64,000 nucleotides of DNA from Conchocele bisecta (GCA_029237695.1 CM055277.1:39590242-39654241); one strand, 5' to 3'; counted from the stretch's first letter, positions 45,801-54,735 are shown. Notes: a model not told the origin generated them from the letters alone. Translations and numbers: made by a program.

Positions 45801-46832
45801 CCACGCCGGACGGCCTCCGATTCTGTGTGAGATTCTTGCGTACACACGCAAATTTCGCTTTGGATGGGGTATACAAAATGCGAATAACTGAATAAATGAT
45901 GGAAAGAGCGATTTGAAGTGAATATATTCACACACCTAATACCTTTATCGATTGCCAGCGACAGAAATCATACATTTAATCGATGTGTATTGTGTTTGTG
46001 CGAGTTGGAAATGAGAGGGCTCTTTCTATAATGGCCACAATGTTATCCACCTTTCTTTATAGAAGATGGTAATGTACGAGACCAAGTGGGTGGGGTAATG
46101 GGATATTTTTTAATAGGCATTTTTTTGGTGTCATAGGTCCGAGTCTTCCACCTGTGTATGCTGTGTGTAGTGCACTAGCTTATAACTATTTTACATTGGA
46201 ACATGGAATAACAACTTTCAAGCTCTTTCAAAACTAGAGACCTCTTTCCTAATATCCACAGTTTATCCACAGTGTAGATCCTGATCAAGCCGGCTCGTAA
46301 ATGGGTGTCTCGTCAGGATCTGCAATATTTGTGGATACGTTTTTATTTTTACAAAATATTAGCCAACCCCCCACCCCCATCCACCCCCACCTTTCCGGGG
46401 CATTATTGACTGTAGAATTGTCAGAATTTGATAGTTTGGCATCTCATGGAAAACCTAACCTATTTATGTAGGTCTGCAGACATAATGAGACACGCCATGT
46501 GATTTTGTACCTAAGAACAAGTGTGATTTTTCATGAAATATATTTACAGAAACTGATATTTCTTGTAAATGACGTCAAAAGAGAAGAAATGTTTCAAGGC
46601 AAATGTGGAAATATATTCTGCATTTGCTGTGACAGTTTCGTCAACTTTCGAAGTCATTTACGGAAAATATTGTAAATATTTTTCCCGAAATATCACACAC
46701 ATTCTTAGGTACTAAATTGCATGGCGGGTCTCACATCTGTATATTGCGACCTTCACCTGTGACTCCTGTTATTTCTCACTTCAGGTGCCTGCTAACAGGC
46801 TGAGTCTCCCTGAGATGGAGGTGAATACGTGA
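24721..46832 (+). CDS. CENPQ: Centromere protein Q-like gene, eight candidate exons
   Basis: CENP-Q is a subunit of the CENP-O/P/Q/U/R kinetochore complex that binds centromeric chromatin and microtubules. I assembled eight exons with GT-AG borders and consistent phases: 24721-24834, 26112-26220, 27150-27221, 34378-34453, 34765-34841, 36320-36419, 43427-43495 and 46785-46820 or -46832. The product has a basic N-terminus, then a Trp-Lys-Pro-Leu core at residues 45-48, a helix with SSSVQSVLS, KEEEV and long coiled-coil segments, and ends in LSLPEME. Trp-x-Pro-Leu, the Ser/Leu-rich helix, KEE, VP-K and the LSLPE end occur in that order in vertebrate CENP-Q. It is about 210 residues as modelled, against 268 in human, so a C-terminal exon may be missing. 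Exons 1-5 and 7-8 are firmer than exon 6. Confidence 0.7.
24843..25258. repeat. 93-bp tandem repeat, four and a half copies
   Basis: TTGAACCTCTCTG recurs at 24861, 24954, 25047 and 25140, exactly 93 bases apart. The array starts within ten bases of the exon 1 donor. The units contain a CAGACATCC/GGATGTC dyad. Confidence 0.9.
25258..25445. repeat. Half of foldback family P and related pieces
   Basis: Contains TTTCTGTAAATGA, TCGTCTACTTCCGATGTCAT and TTTTTCACGAGAT, the arm of the family seen complete at 46492-46736. CGTACGAAGTTTAGTGAAAC at the end belongs to family C. Confidence 0.6.
25769..26076. mobile_element. Foldback MITE family A
   Basis: Ends GTAGCCTATTTCACCAACAT and its inverse (TGATGAAATCGGCTAC). 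Inside lie inverted AAAGTATACTTTG words and a central hairpin with stem ATTATCACAGCCA. Other copies: 46966-47256, 48508-49285, 53615-54275 and 62209-62514; a relic at 27245-27685. Confidence 0.9.
26112..26220 (+). CDS. CENPQ: CENP-Q-like exon 2
   Basis: Acceptor CCACATTTCAG, donor GTGAGT. Codons 29-64 encode HGWKPLG and the helix QQYLTQLVSSSV, the most recognisable CENP-Q part. Phase 1 in, phase 2 out. Confidence 0.75.
26750..26936. mobile_element. Foldback element family I
   Basis: CCATGGGCTGTAGCGTTTAC (doubled on the left) faces its inverse at 26930. The inner arms are CATTTGGTCTGTTTAAA. A second copy with expansions is at 59026-59410. Confidence 0.85.
27150..27221 (+). CDS. CENPQ: CENP-Q-like exon 3
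   Basis: Acceptor CTCGTCTCCAG, donor GTGAGT. Encodes SVLSYPKCRKEEEVCDLL, with the Lys-Glu-Glu block shared by CENP-Q proteins. Phase 2 on both sides. Confidence 0.75.
27245..27685. mobile_element. Family A relic interrupted by a tRNA-derived SINE
   Basis: Diverged family A left arm (ATTTCACCAA, AGGGAGTAATTATT) at 27245-27375 and right arm (AGTATACTT, GGTGAAATCGG) at 27620-27685. Between them, 27381-27570 is a SINE with A box TGGCCTAGAGG and B box GGTTCAAACCTC. Its 3' end is GCTGTTGCTGGGACGTTGAA. Confidence 0.75.
27690..28906. mobile_element. Long foldback element containing a 150-160 bp tandem array
   Basis: Arms at 27690-27786 and 28807-28900 share CGGCTTTCATCGGTATAACT and its inverse. Between them (27884-28660) are four or five units with AACATCAGAGAAAT, a CATGCTGTGACAAA block and AAGGTCAAGGTCA. 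The array opens with CCCCGCAACGAGTTGTGGGG. Confidence 0.75.
28999..29370. mobile_element. Foldback MITE family D with a nested foldback
   Basis: Left arm GAAATGGGGCTTATGGGATT, right arm AACCCATAAGCCCCATTTCT. Within it, 29105-29240 is a second foldback with CCAGGGCCGTAGCCA ends. Other family D copies: 36060-36263 and 51299-51520. Confidence 0.85.
29440..29890. mobile_element. Foldback element, about 450 bp
   Basis: Arms include GCATTTGGTGGTC, TCGTTTTTGCGAAGAATCGA and their inverses about a centre near 29672. The outer ends carry GATCACGTGGT and inverse. Confidence 0.85.
29940..30465. other. AT-rich sequence, nothing firm
   Basis: A family P-like fragment (TGATGATTTTCATAAATG, GTCGAAAGTTGA) is near 30030-30070. 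No frames. Confidence 0.35.
30467..31420. repeat. Mixed tandem repeats (TTGTACAAGCTTCTTCATCA and CACCACGATAGTGGAG families)
   Basis: A unit with TTGTACAAG, TTCATCATGGTATA, ATATTTGGACACTTGATA and CGCCATTAACATGACC recurs at 30475, 31125, 31280 and 33228. From 30604 a CCCCACCACGATAGTGGAGG element with a CCGTCCGTCCGT run is interposed. Confidence 0.75.
31430..33110. repeat. Tandem array, about 155-190 bp, roughly ten units
   Basis: Units share CCTTGGTTAAGGTTTTTAGT, GATGTACATCAATAA, TATATTTGACCTTGACCTAC and TTGAATTACTTA. Internal duplications of the GGTTAAGG part occur at 31560, 32340 and 33040. Confidence 0.9.
33112..33490. repeat. Further diverged units of the 30.5-kb repeat
   Basis: Carries ACAAGTTTCTTCATCATCGT, ATATTTGGACATTTGATA and CGCCATTAACATGACCGTGA. 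Confidence 0.65.
33505..34015 (+). mobile_element. SINE-like family B interrupted by foldback family E
   Basis: Family B sequence (GGTCAATTTATTCTAAT, GTTACTTTTAGGGAGTGG) is split by family E at 33568-33815. Family E has a central hairpin with GACGGCTCGTTACGAGCCGG. Other family E copies: 56040-56272 and 56810-57055. Confidence 0.7.
34016..34250. repeat. Copy of the CACCACGATAGTGGAG element
   Basis: Begins TGCCCCACCACGATAGTGGA, then a CCGTCCGTCCGT run, as at 30604; inverted relative at 54740-55145. Confidence 0.75.
34378..34453 (+). CDS. CENPQ: CENP-Q-like exon 4
   Basis: Acceptor GTGATATTGCAG, donor GTAAGT. Encodes LESKVQHMRVPKSKHCEYKN; the Val-Pro-Lys after a helix is a CENP-Q feature. Phase 2 in, phase 0 out. 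Confidence 0.75.
34765..34841 (+). CDS. CENPQ: CENP-Q-like exon 5
   Basis: Acceptor CTCGGTTGACAG, donor GTTTGT (weak). Encodes the coiled-coil piece VRLREDCQRLTDQQLLLERA. Phase 0 in, phase 2 out. The donor overlaps the left copy of an 11-bp target duplication. Confidence 0.7.
34889..35126. mobile_element. Foldback MITE family C
   Basis: GGGGCCCGTTTCACTAAACTT faces its inverse, with a central palindrome around GGCTGCATATGCAGCC. Other copies: 49664-49905 and 52795-53030. Confidence 0.9.
35155..35587 (+). mobile_element. SINE-like family B, full-length example
   Basis: About 430 bases ending in GGCCGTTAAACCCCAACAAACAAAC, that is, a CAAA-rich tail, then a direct copy of AATACCAGAGTGTGG found before its 5' end. 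The strand opposite the tail carries GGTTCGATCCC in some copies (50899), a B-box match, so its Pol III origin and true orientation are uncertain. Confidence 0.75.
36320..36419 (+). CDS. CENPQ: CENP-Q-like exon 6 (tentative)
   Basis: Acceptor TCAACTCGAG lies at the right target-duplication copy. Encodes SMLAGVGCALIQYV then LTDNKILYQALTNMQQ. The second part fits the CENP-Q coiled coil. The donor is weak (ACA|GTCAAA) and abuts a 24-bp minisatellite, but it gives the phase (0) that exon 7 needs. Confidence 0.5.
36411..36578 (+). repeat. 24-bp minisatellite, about seven units
   Basis: Unit AAACATATGGATAAACATGG plus AGCC. It begins in the last bases of exon 6. Being 24 bases long it keeps one frame open (KHMDKHGA repeats) until TAA at 36576. 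Confidence 0.9.
36592..36900 (+). mobile_element. tRNA-derived SINE
   Basis: A box TGGCCGAGGGG, B box GGTTCGATTC, then TCCTTTCGGATGGGGAC and GGGCACGTTAAAGAACC, a conserved-domain-like block. It sits between the two minisatellites. Confidence 0.75.
36944..43418. repeat. 6.5-kb TGTATG-type minisatellite filling a CENP-Q-like intron
   Basis: Built from 12-base TGTATGTATGCC and 15-base TGTATTATGTATGAC blocks, most often alternating as a 27-base unit with G/A/T variants. Because 12, 15 and 27 are multiples of three, long stop-free frames appear on both strands (up to 414 codons), but they are repeat artefacts. Higher-order blocks are repeated, for example 37512-37760 and 38053-38310. The array ends within the acceptor of exon 7. 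Confidence 0.95.
43427..43495 (+). CDS. CENPQ: CENP-Q-like exon 7
   Basis: Follows TGTATGTTACAGACAG and ends CTCCAG before GTGGGA. Encodes IEKLTDEERATTGNNTSHDL. Phase 0 on both sides. An alternative acceptor four bases earlier would hit a stop in this phase. Confidence 0.65.
43820..44670. repeat. Tandem repeat, 160-168 bp, four to five units
   Basis: AAATCTG(T/C)GTTAAAGTTTTT starts at 43891, 44051, 44219 and 44387. Each unit has AAGGTCAAGGTCAAATGACT and a CATTGACTTGAAACTTCATA block. Confidence 0.9.
44840..44960. mobile_element. Family D fragment
   Basis: AAATGGGGCTTATGAGATTTG and GACCAATGTAAC; only one arm is present. Confidence 0.55.
44990..46160. mobile_element. 1.17-kb palindromic transposon
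   Basis: The left arm from TGTATGCTGTCACAGGTGGA is mirrored by the right arm ending CCACCTGTGTATGCTG. Arms of about 530 bases share blocks such as GGTCTCGTACATTACCAT, CGGAGGCCGTCCGGCGTGGA and ATTGGACGAACTTTG with inverses. The unpaired centre is about 45,530-45,610 and holds AATGACGTCATT. No coding frame. Confidence 0.9.
46492..46736. mobile_element. Foldback MITE family P
   Basis: GCCATGTGATTTTGTACCTA faces AGGTACTAAATTGCATGGC; the centre has ATTCTGCATTTGCT. Other pieces: 55964-56040 with 56530-56722, and 57838-58040. Confidence 0.85.
46785..46832 (+). CDS. CENPQ: CENP-Q-like exon 8
   Basis: Acceptor TTTCTCACTTCAG, phase 0. Encodes VPANRLSLPEME, then either VNT and a TGA at 46830-46832, or a splice donor at GAG|GTGAAT (46820/46821). 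Vertebrate CENP-Q continues about 50 residues past its LSLPE block, which favours a further exon not found here. Confidence 0.65.
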   Translation: MPANRLSLPEMEVNT

Positions 46833-46965
46833 CGACCGTATCCATTCATTCATACAGTCATTGCACTGCATTTATACGTAAGCGTTATGACAGAGTAGTC
46901 TTTCCAAATGTGCGTTTTAATCGTTATTTGTTTACTTCGTGGAGAGTGACCTAAGAATTTTGCTA

Positions 46966-47256
46966 ACGATTTCACCAACATTGCAAAGTATACTTTGAGG
47001 GAGTAATCATTTATTTTTCCTGAAATGCATTATTTCGTATAGAACTAACAACTGCATATACAAGTATTTGATGATTAAAAGTATGCATAATTATTATACT
47101 GAATTTATTACATTATCACAGCCAAATTGGCTGTGATAATGTAATAAATTCAGTATAATAAAAATTAATAAATTTATCCTAAAATTGAAAATTTCTCCCT
47201 CAAAGTATACTTTGCTAGAAAAGTACACTTTGCAATGTTGGTGAAATCGGCTACAG
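46966..47256. mobile_element. Foldback MITE family A
   Basis: ATTTCACCAACATTGCAAAG at the left and GGTGAAATCGGCTAC at the right, with the ATTATCACAGCCA central stem. It is followed directly by a SINE fragment (47257-47390) with GTTGTGGGATCAATCC. Confidence 0.9.
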
Positions 47257-47399
47257 AGGTTGTGGGATCAATCCCTGCCATAGGCATGAAAAATGCTTTT
47301 GTTGTATTATCATCTCACCGAGACTTTAAACCGAGGTCCCGTGACGTTGGTTGTTGCCGAGACGTTAACCACAGTGACTTCATTGCTTCAGTTCTCCAT

Positions 47400-48505
47400 G
47401 AAAGTTGGTGGTCCGCCGGTTCACAGAAATGCCCTGATAACATGGACGACCAGTATACAAATTAGATGCCGTCACAGATTGGTGAAAACTGTTAATCTGA
47501 GAAACAATGACCGGTGTAGTAAGGGTTCCTGGCACTGAATCACGACACGTATCTTTTAGTGCTGAAATTCAAAATTTCCTGTTTCACCGGTCACCGGCAC
47601 TATTTTTGCACACAAGCAGTCGGCTTGGTGATAGGGTGACATATGTACTGTTTATAAATACAAAGTTACTATTAAAACTAATACTTGTTTCATTGATGGA
47701 ATGGCGAACAGTGCAGACCCTGATCAGACTGCGCATGCTGATCTGGAGCTACACTGGTCGCATAACCCATAAGCCCTTAGTACTAGTACTACATAAGTTT
47801 TTGTTTTCTACACATCTAAAGCAGCACATTATTCCAGCCGATAACTTCATTATATTGAGAATTAATTGTCACAAAATAACAAATGTATTGAATGCAAAAT
47901 ATTTATATTTGACAACAATCTTATTATTTTTATAAATGTGGCTGTGACTGCATACATGCGGCTTATGGGATCTGTAGCCAGTAAACATAACTTTAACTAA
48001 AAAAAAAAAATTAAACCTCTGACAACGTACGTACGTACATACGCCAATGTGCCGACTATATCGCACTGTCTGAAAGGAAAACGGATGAAAAGTCATTTGA
48101 CCTAAGTCAAAGTTGGCCTTGAACTTGGGCATGTGGGTCACATGGGTGGGCTATGGAATGAAAATATGGATGGTGATAAAACAGGAATACAAATGTATGA
48201 AGTTTCAAGTTAATCAGACTTGTGGTTGCAGAAATAAAATGTAGCCAAAATGTTTTACTTTTGCAACAATTTTAACGCAAATTTCTAAATGATGTTGAAC
48301 ACCGTCGGTCCTGATCAGACTGGGGGGCTACACTGATGGCCGGCATTGCAAGGCAAGGTCACTTATCTCTAATACATATGTGCTGAATTGGCCTTATTTG
48401 AAGTGATACATGCTATTTATGTGCGACCCTGACCAGAGAAATGAGGGTTACGGGATTATTGGTAAGCATAGATCCTTATCTTCTCGCACATTCCCCTGCT
48501 GATCT
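47400..48505. other. Repeat fragments, no gene
   Basis: Family D pieces at 47690-47775 and 48290-48345. A single unit of the TGAAGTTTCAAGTTAA-type tandem family, minus orientation, lies at 48060-48250. The rest is unassigned. Confidence 0.45.
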
Positions 48506-48507
48506 GT

Positions 48508-49285
48508 AGCCTATTTCACCAACATTGCAAAGTATACTTTTCTAACAAATTATACTTTTCTAGCAAAGTATACTTTGAGGGAGAAATTTTCAATTTAAAG
48601 ATAAATTTATTAATTTTTATTATACTGAATTTATTAATACATTATCACAGCCATTTTGCCATTTGGCTGTGATAATGTAATAAATTCAGTATAATAATTC
48701 TGCATAATATTTTCATCATCAAATATATGCAGTCGTTAGTTCTATATGAAATAATGCACGTAATAAATAAATGATTACTCCCTCAAAGTATACTTTGCTA
48801 GATAAGTATACTTTGCAATGTTGGTGAATTTGTTTGTTTTGTTTGTTGGTTGGGGTTTAATGGCCTATCAACAGCTAAGGTCATTTAAGGCCGGGTCAAT
48901 GGGTTTAGTACTAAATCCCATATATTACCTGTACAAGTACATGTACATGTTCAAGTACATGTACAAATGGGGGGAAAATCCCAAAATTAGAACTGAATAT
49001 TTACAATAACAAAACTATATATTCAGCCCTGAAATCAGAATAATCCTGATCTGATGCCAGGTCCTCGCCACACCAAAATCATTTGGCCCCTCCCAAAAGT
49101 AGTATGATCAGTAATAATCTTACTACTTTTATAATGGGCAATAACCCAATTCAGCTCCAAGGTAACAAAAGAGCCAAAGATAAAAACATACCGGAGGGCC
49201 AAACCAGGCAAATCGTGATTCCTACCGTTAATTTACGCCGTCTCGTTCACCCGACCACCACCCATGCAGTGTTGGTGAAATAGGC
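48508..49285. mobile_element. Family A copy with a family B insertion
   Basis: Family A spans 48508-48827. Family B (minus) fills 48828-49265 and is flanked by TGTTGGTGAA on both sides, a target duplication of about ten bases. The remaining family A end, AATAGGCTACTGG, follows. Confidence 0.85.
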
Positions 49286-49439
49286 TACTGGTGCTACACT
49301 GGTTACATAAGTCTCTATACTATCTCCAGTGACTGCCACATTTATGATTATAAATGCGGTATTTGTATAGTTCTAACTTAAATTTAAACTATCATATTTA
49401 TTTATATTAATAAACACCCTCGGGGCTATGCTATGGGAC

Positions 49440-49535
49440 TCGAAACATGGAAAATAGGATCAAAATATGTTATTTTCACATAAAGCCATTTAAAACATTG
49501 TTTTAAATGGCTTTTGTATGTGAAAATAACATATT
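49440..49535. repeat. Small hairpin
   Basis: TTATTTTCACATAAAGCCATTT and its inverse around CATTG, arms about 30 bases. Confidence 0.75.
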
Positions 49536-49663
49536 TAGAATGCAAATATAGGAGGGGGGCTACTATTAGAATACATGAGGTACATTGTTGGGAGATAAAA
49601 CAACACACGTCACAGTGGAACAGTAGATAGAGTTTAATATAATATTAGTATGATTGAGATACT

Positions 49664-49905
49664 GGGGCCCGTTTCACTAAACTTCTTATGACTAAAATGT
49701 TTGTAAGTCCAAAATTATGATAGTCTGTAAATTTCACATTAACAATGTTTTCTTGTAAACAATTATTGGATTTACATTTATTGAGCATAGGCTGCATATG
49801 CAGCCTATGCTCAATAAATGTAAATCCATCAATTGAAATTTACAGATGATCCTAAATTTACACTTACGAACATTTTAGTCGTACGAAGTTTAGTGGAGTG
49901 TGTAG
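49664..49905. mobile_element. Foldback MITE family C
   Basis: Same ends and GGCTGCATATGCAGCC centre as the copy at 34889. Confidence 0.9.
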
Positions 49906-51190
49906 CACACATTTCTTTATAGGATTTACAAACATGGATGGAAATACCGTATAGTAGTTAGAAACTGTAACTGGGGAGCATTATAATAACGGGAGTCTGT
50001 TTGAAATCAAGTCAACTTTAAACAAAGCAAAGTGATGTCAATTTAGAATCACTTAACCCCACTTTCTAAAAGTAATAGGATTACTTTTATAATGGGTAAA
50101 ACCGGATGCAACAATGTACTAAACCAGGGTTGGATTCCGTTAAGGATAAACCCCATCGTTAAATTACCATTCTCATGCTCCCAACAAATCGCCGCTGTAA
50201 AGGATGTTACTGACTTTCTCATTCTGCAAGCTTCCTCATTAATACGATATGTCGAACAATACTTTATTAACTACAAACCCACTAAGTTATATTCGCTAAG
50301 TGGCATCTATTTTAGGTTTCACATGAAATCTAAAATGGACACCACTTAGCAGATAGTAGACACCAATTCCTTGATGAATAGACACCAATTCCTTGATAAA
50401 GGCCAAAATGTTTGATTGATTTATTGGTGTTTAACAGCCTATCAACAGATAAGGTCATTTAATGCCGGGCCAATGGATTTGATCCCGCATTTAACCTGCT
50501 GCATTGGGGAGAAGATCCCAAAATCAGAACGGAATATTTACATGTATATCAAAATAAATATAATTCAGCCCTGAAATTAAAATAACCTGACCTGGTGCCA
50601 GGTCCATACCACACCAAAGTCACTTGGCCCCTTTCCCTAAAATTAATACCAGTAGGATTACTCTTGTAACGAGTGTAACCAGATTCAACTCTCACATGCA
50701 AGAATGCCAAAGACGTACCTGAGGGTCAAACCAGGTCTGGTCGTTCCCGTAAAGATAAATCCCCATTGTTAAATTACCCATTGCATGCTCCCAACCAACC
50801 ACCACACCAAGATGTTGGAAGAGTGGGTTTGTGATTAATGTTTTTTTATTGGTGTTTAACGGCCTATCAACAGCTAAGGTCGTGTAAGGCCGGGCAAACG
50901 GGTTCGATCCCATTTTAACCTGCTGCATTGGGGGGAAAATCCCAAAATCAGAACGGAATATTTACATCGAGAAAAAATATATTCAGCCCTGAAATTAGAA
51001 TAACCGGACCTGGTGCCAGGTCCATACCACACCAAAGTCACCTAAAATAAGATTACGAATAATTGTAATACTCGCATAAGACGTATGTGAGGGCCAAACC
51101 AGGTCTCCAGTCGTAATTCCGGTAAGAATGAACCCTGATTGTTAAATTACTCGTCACATACTCCCACCTGCCACTCGTGATTAATAAAGT
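49906..51190 (-). mobile_element. Two to three family B copies in series
   Basis: Copies at about 50040-50200 (partial), 50410-50800 and 50835-51190. Each has GGTGTTTAACGGCCTATCAA or a close variant and CAGCCCTGAAATTA. The second has GGGTTCGATCCCATTT. Confidence 0.75.
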
Positions 51191-51298
51191 ATCGTTCAAC
51201 ATTTCCCATTTTTGTAGCCGATTGATAACACTGGTCTATAGAATACATAAATGCATAGCGTGTATAAAATATCAAATTCAACGTTTGACAGTAAAAAT

Positions 51299-51520
51299 GT
51301 GGCTGAGACAGGAGAAATGAGGCTTATGGGTTTTGCGACCAGTGTATATCCAGATTAGCCTGTGCATCCGCACAGTCTGATCAGGATCTGTACTGTTTGC
51401 CATTGGATGATTCCATCATCGAAACACCCGTCCTGCTTCTATAAGCAATATAGATCTATAAAAGACTATCGGGCTACTGGAGTGTGCTATTTGAGCCCCG
51501 TTTCTCCAGTCACAGCCAAA
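51299..51520. mobile_element. Foldback MITE family D
   Basis: TGTGGCTGAGACAGGAGAAATG at the left and GTTTCTCCAGTCACAGCCA at the right; inner CAGTCTGATCAGGATC hairpin. Confidence 0.85.
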
Positions 51521-51524
51521 AATG

Positions 51525-51915
51525 TGTTCATAAACTGTTTATAAACATGTTTTTTTTTCATTTACTTTGTAATTTGAAGATTCATACGCGGGCAAATTAC
51601 AAAGTTGTGTTACCTACAAGGAAAGTTTAAACAAACGGAAAGATTAATCATGTAGCGTGAATTAAACTTTCTTGTTTCACATATTTCAGAACAATAATAT
51701 AATATAGTATAATATAAGGTTTAATAAAAAATCACTCGACAAAATATATGAAAAGAACAATGATATAAATGTATTTATAGTAGACTCTATATAAGATAAT
51801 AAATAATGAGACATAAAGACAGACAATATACAATGTACACACTTTAAAGGCACTGGGTCTCAAATATACACAGAAATTGATGAAACAGATTAGTAAAAAA
51901 AACAAAACCGTTAAT
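51525..51915. other. AT-rich, no gene
   Basis: Only chance frames. Confidence 0.35.
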
Positions 51916-51917
51916 TT

Positions 51918-52138
51918 AACCCTTAGATCGCTACACACAGCAATTGTCGTCTGCTGTTGCTTTTATATATTGCCTTATTTCTCAATAAAAACATGGTTTG
52001 ACAGCACTTAAAATGCTGTCAAAGCATGTTGTAAATGATTCGAAAGTGCTGTCAAAGGATGTTTTTGAGGATAAAAATGGAAAATAGAAAATAAACAGCA
52101 GACGACAAAAAATTAAGATAGCGGTGCAAGGGTTAATT
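51918..52138. mobile_element. Foldback MITE family F
   Basis: AACCCTTAGATCGCTA faces TAGCGGTGCAAGGGTTA; inner arms GTCGTCTGCTGTT and TTTGACAGCACTT. Other copies: 60010-60192 and 61147-61352. Confidence 0.85.
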
Positions 52139-52374
52139 GTAGATTACTGTCCCTATTTATGAACAAAACTGAATCTGTACGAGTTGCTTAAAAAATGGGT
52201 TAACTAAAAAAAAAAGGTTTATAAATTAACGTATGTCACTAATTTGCTTTTATTTAAATTAATTCACCTACCATCTAGCATGGAAATTGATCTACATGTA
52301 TCTTGGTGGCAGTGTGATAATTTTCACAACTAAAGTCACTGTTTTACACATTGTCGTTTCTTAATATAATTTGT

Positions 52375-52700
52375 TTATTTATTGGTGTTTAACGGCCGAT
52401 TAACCGCTAAGGTCATGTAAGGCCGGGCAAACGGGTTTTAACCTGGTGCATTGGTGGGAAAATCCCAAACTCGGAACGGAATATTTACATCAAGAACAAA
52501 TATATTCAGCCCTGAAATTAGAATAACCGGAGGTGCCAGGTCCATACCACAAGTCATTTGGCCCCTTCCCATAAAATAGGGTTACGAATAATGGTAATAC
52601 TCACATAAGGGATATAACCAGATTCAACTGTCACATGTAAAATGCCAAAGATGTCTGAGGGCCAAACCAGATTTCCAATCGGAATTCCGGTAAGGAGATA
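52375..52700 (-). mobile_element. SINE-like family B
   Basis: TTGGTGTTTAACGGCCGATT to GGAATTCCGGTAAGGA; lacks the last part of the family. Confidence 0.75.
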
Positions 52701-52794
52701 ATAAAATAAAAATGTATTGGCAAATTATCTCGCTATTTATCACAGTCTAGTACAGTAATAGATGTTTGTAAAACATTGGATATGGCATATTGGG

Positions 52795-53030
52795 GCCCCG
52801 TTTCACTAAACTTTGCACAACTAAAATGTTCATAAGTGCAAATATAGGATCGTCTGGAAAGTTCAATTGATGGATTTACATTTATTGAACATAGACTGCA
52901 TATGCTCAATAAATGTAAATCCAATAATTGTTTACAAGAAAACATTGTTAATGTGAAATTTACAGACTATCATAATTTTGCACTTACAAAGAATTTATTC
53001 GTACAAAGTTTAGAGAAACGGCCCCCTGGA
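52795..53030. mobile_element. Foldback MITE family C, shortened centre
   Basis: GGGGCCCCGTTTCACTAAAC to TTTAGAGAAACGGCCCCC; the central palindrome is reduced to GACTGCATATGCTC. Confidence 0.85.
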
Positions 53031-53264
53031 CTAACGGGAGAAAACATACTTCACGGACGGACGTATGCAACCTCAAGAGCAACGCATTATGCCCCCCTAG
53101 TTATCGCATAGGGGCCATACAAATACAAACCCCATATAATTTGATCGAATAAAATGGTGTATTTGGTTACAATAGGTTATTGAAAATTAAAAACAAACAA
53201 TGAATATTTGACACATCATCTGAGACACGGTGCCTTTAAAATAATTCACAGGACAGAAAGGGTA

Positions 53265-53345
53265 AACTGTGACTGGGTTTTACGACCAATGTAGAGCCTG
53301 TGCATCCACATAAGCCCCATTTCTCCAGTCCCAGCCACAACTGAC
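53265..53345. mobile_element. Family D deletion derivative
   Basis: GTGACTGGGTTTTACGACCA joined to ATAAGCCCCATTTCTCCAGT with little between. Confidence 0.7.
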
Positions 53346-53614
53346 AACTGACTTGGAAATGAATCGCCAGCAACCCAGTGGAATAACTAGCAGGTTAGTT
53401 CTTGTTGGTGGGTCTACTAAACCTTCCCAGATTTTACGGATATATCCACAATGTAAATGTTTTTTGATAATACATGTATTATATTTTATCAAAAGTTAGG
53501 TATAAGCCTTCTTTTTATTTTGTAATTTTTTATCAAATATTGATTATATAGCGAAAAATTAGTTCTCTATCATCTATAGGAATGTATCGTGGGAGAATAG
53601 AGTTGGATACCTGG

Positions 53615-54275
53615 GGCCGATTTCATCAACATTGCAAAGTATACTTTTCTAGCAAAGTATACTTTGAGGGAGAAATATTCAATTTTAGGATAAATTTATT
53701 AATTTTTATTATACTGAATTTATTACATTATCACAGCCATTTTGGCATTTTGGCTGTGATAATGTAATAAATTCAGTATAATAATTCTGCATACTTTTAA
53801 TCATCAAATATATGCAGTGGTTAGTTCTGTATGAAATAATGCATTTCAGGAAAAGTTTGGTTTGTTTGTTTTGTTTTTTTAGGTTTAACGGCCTATCAAC
53901 AGCTAAGGTCATTTAAGGCCGGGTCAATGGGTTTAGTACTAAATCCCATATATTACCTGTATATGTACATGTTCAAGTACATGTACAAATGGGGGGAAAA
54001 TTCCAAAATCAGAACTGAATATTTATAATAACAAAACTATATATTCAGCCCTGAAATTAGAATAATCCTGATCTGATGCCAGGTCCTCGCCACACCAGAA
54101 TCACTTGGCCCCTCCCAAAAGCAGTAGGATCATTAATAATCTTACTACTTTTATAATGGGCAATAACCCAATTCAACTCCCAGGTAACTATTCAGGAAAA
54201 GTAAATGATTGTTCCCTCAAAGTATACTTTGCTAGAAAAGTATACTTTGCAATGTTGGTGAAATAGGCTACTGGA
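53615..54275. mobile_element. Family A copy with a family B insertion
   Basis: Family B (minus, about 53857-54190) is flanked by TTCAGGAAAAGT on both sides, a 12-base target duplication. Family A resumes with AAATGATTGTTCCCTCAAAG. Confidence 0.9.
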
Positions 54276-54735
54276 GGAGTCAAAAAGTGAAAACAAAAAT
54301 AGGAAATTGTCTCTGAAACCTGGCAAGATCACTTGGAAATGATCAAACTAAGAAAACAAAGACATCTTCACTGTGCGCGTGCTGTGTTTTACCCACCACA
54401 TTAATAAAGTGCTACATGTAGGTAAATAAAGTGCTATCAGCTATTTATAGTGTGAATACTAGTATCTAGGAAACAATATTTAACAAAAGTAAACAACCTG
54501 AACATAAGTGACATTGCAAATGCAAACTCTTTTACAATCGATGCTGGCTAATTTGATTTATTTATATTAAACTAAAATGTGTTGTGTTTCACAAATTATG
54601 TTTACTAGTACAGTAATGCCAGAAATGTTTTACCAATTTATCTTGCATGTTTATCACAGTCTGCTAGTAAAAAGCTGATAAAATACCCACAAACTCTTTG
54701 GAATTTGATCAAATTAAATTGTACATTTTAACGAG
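54276..54735. other. Unassigned AT-rich sequence
   Basis: No frame or repeat match seen. Confidence 0.35.
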
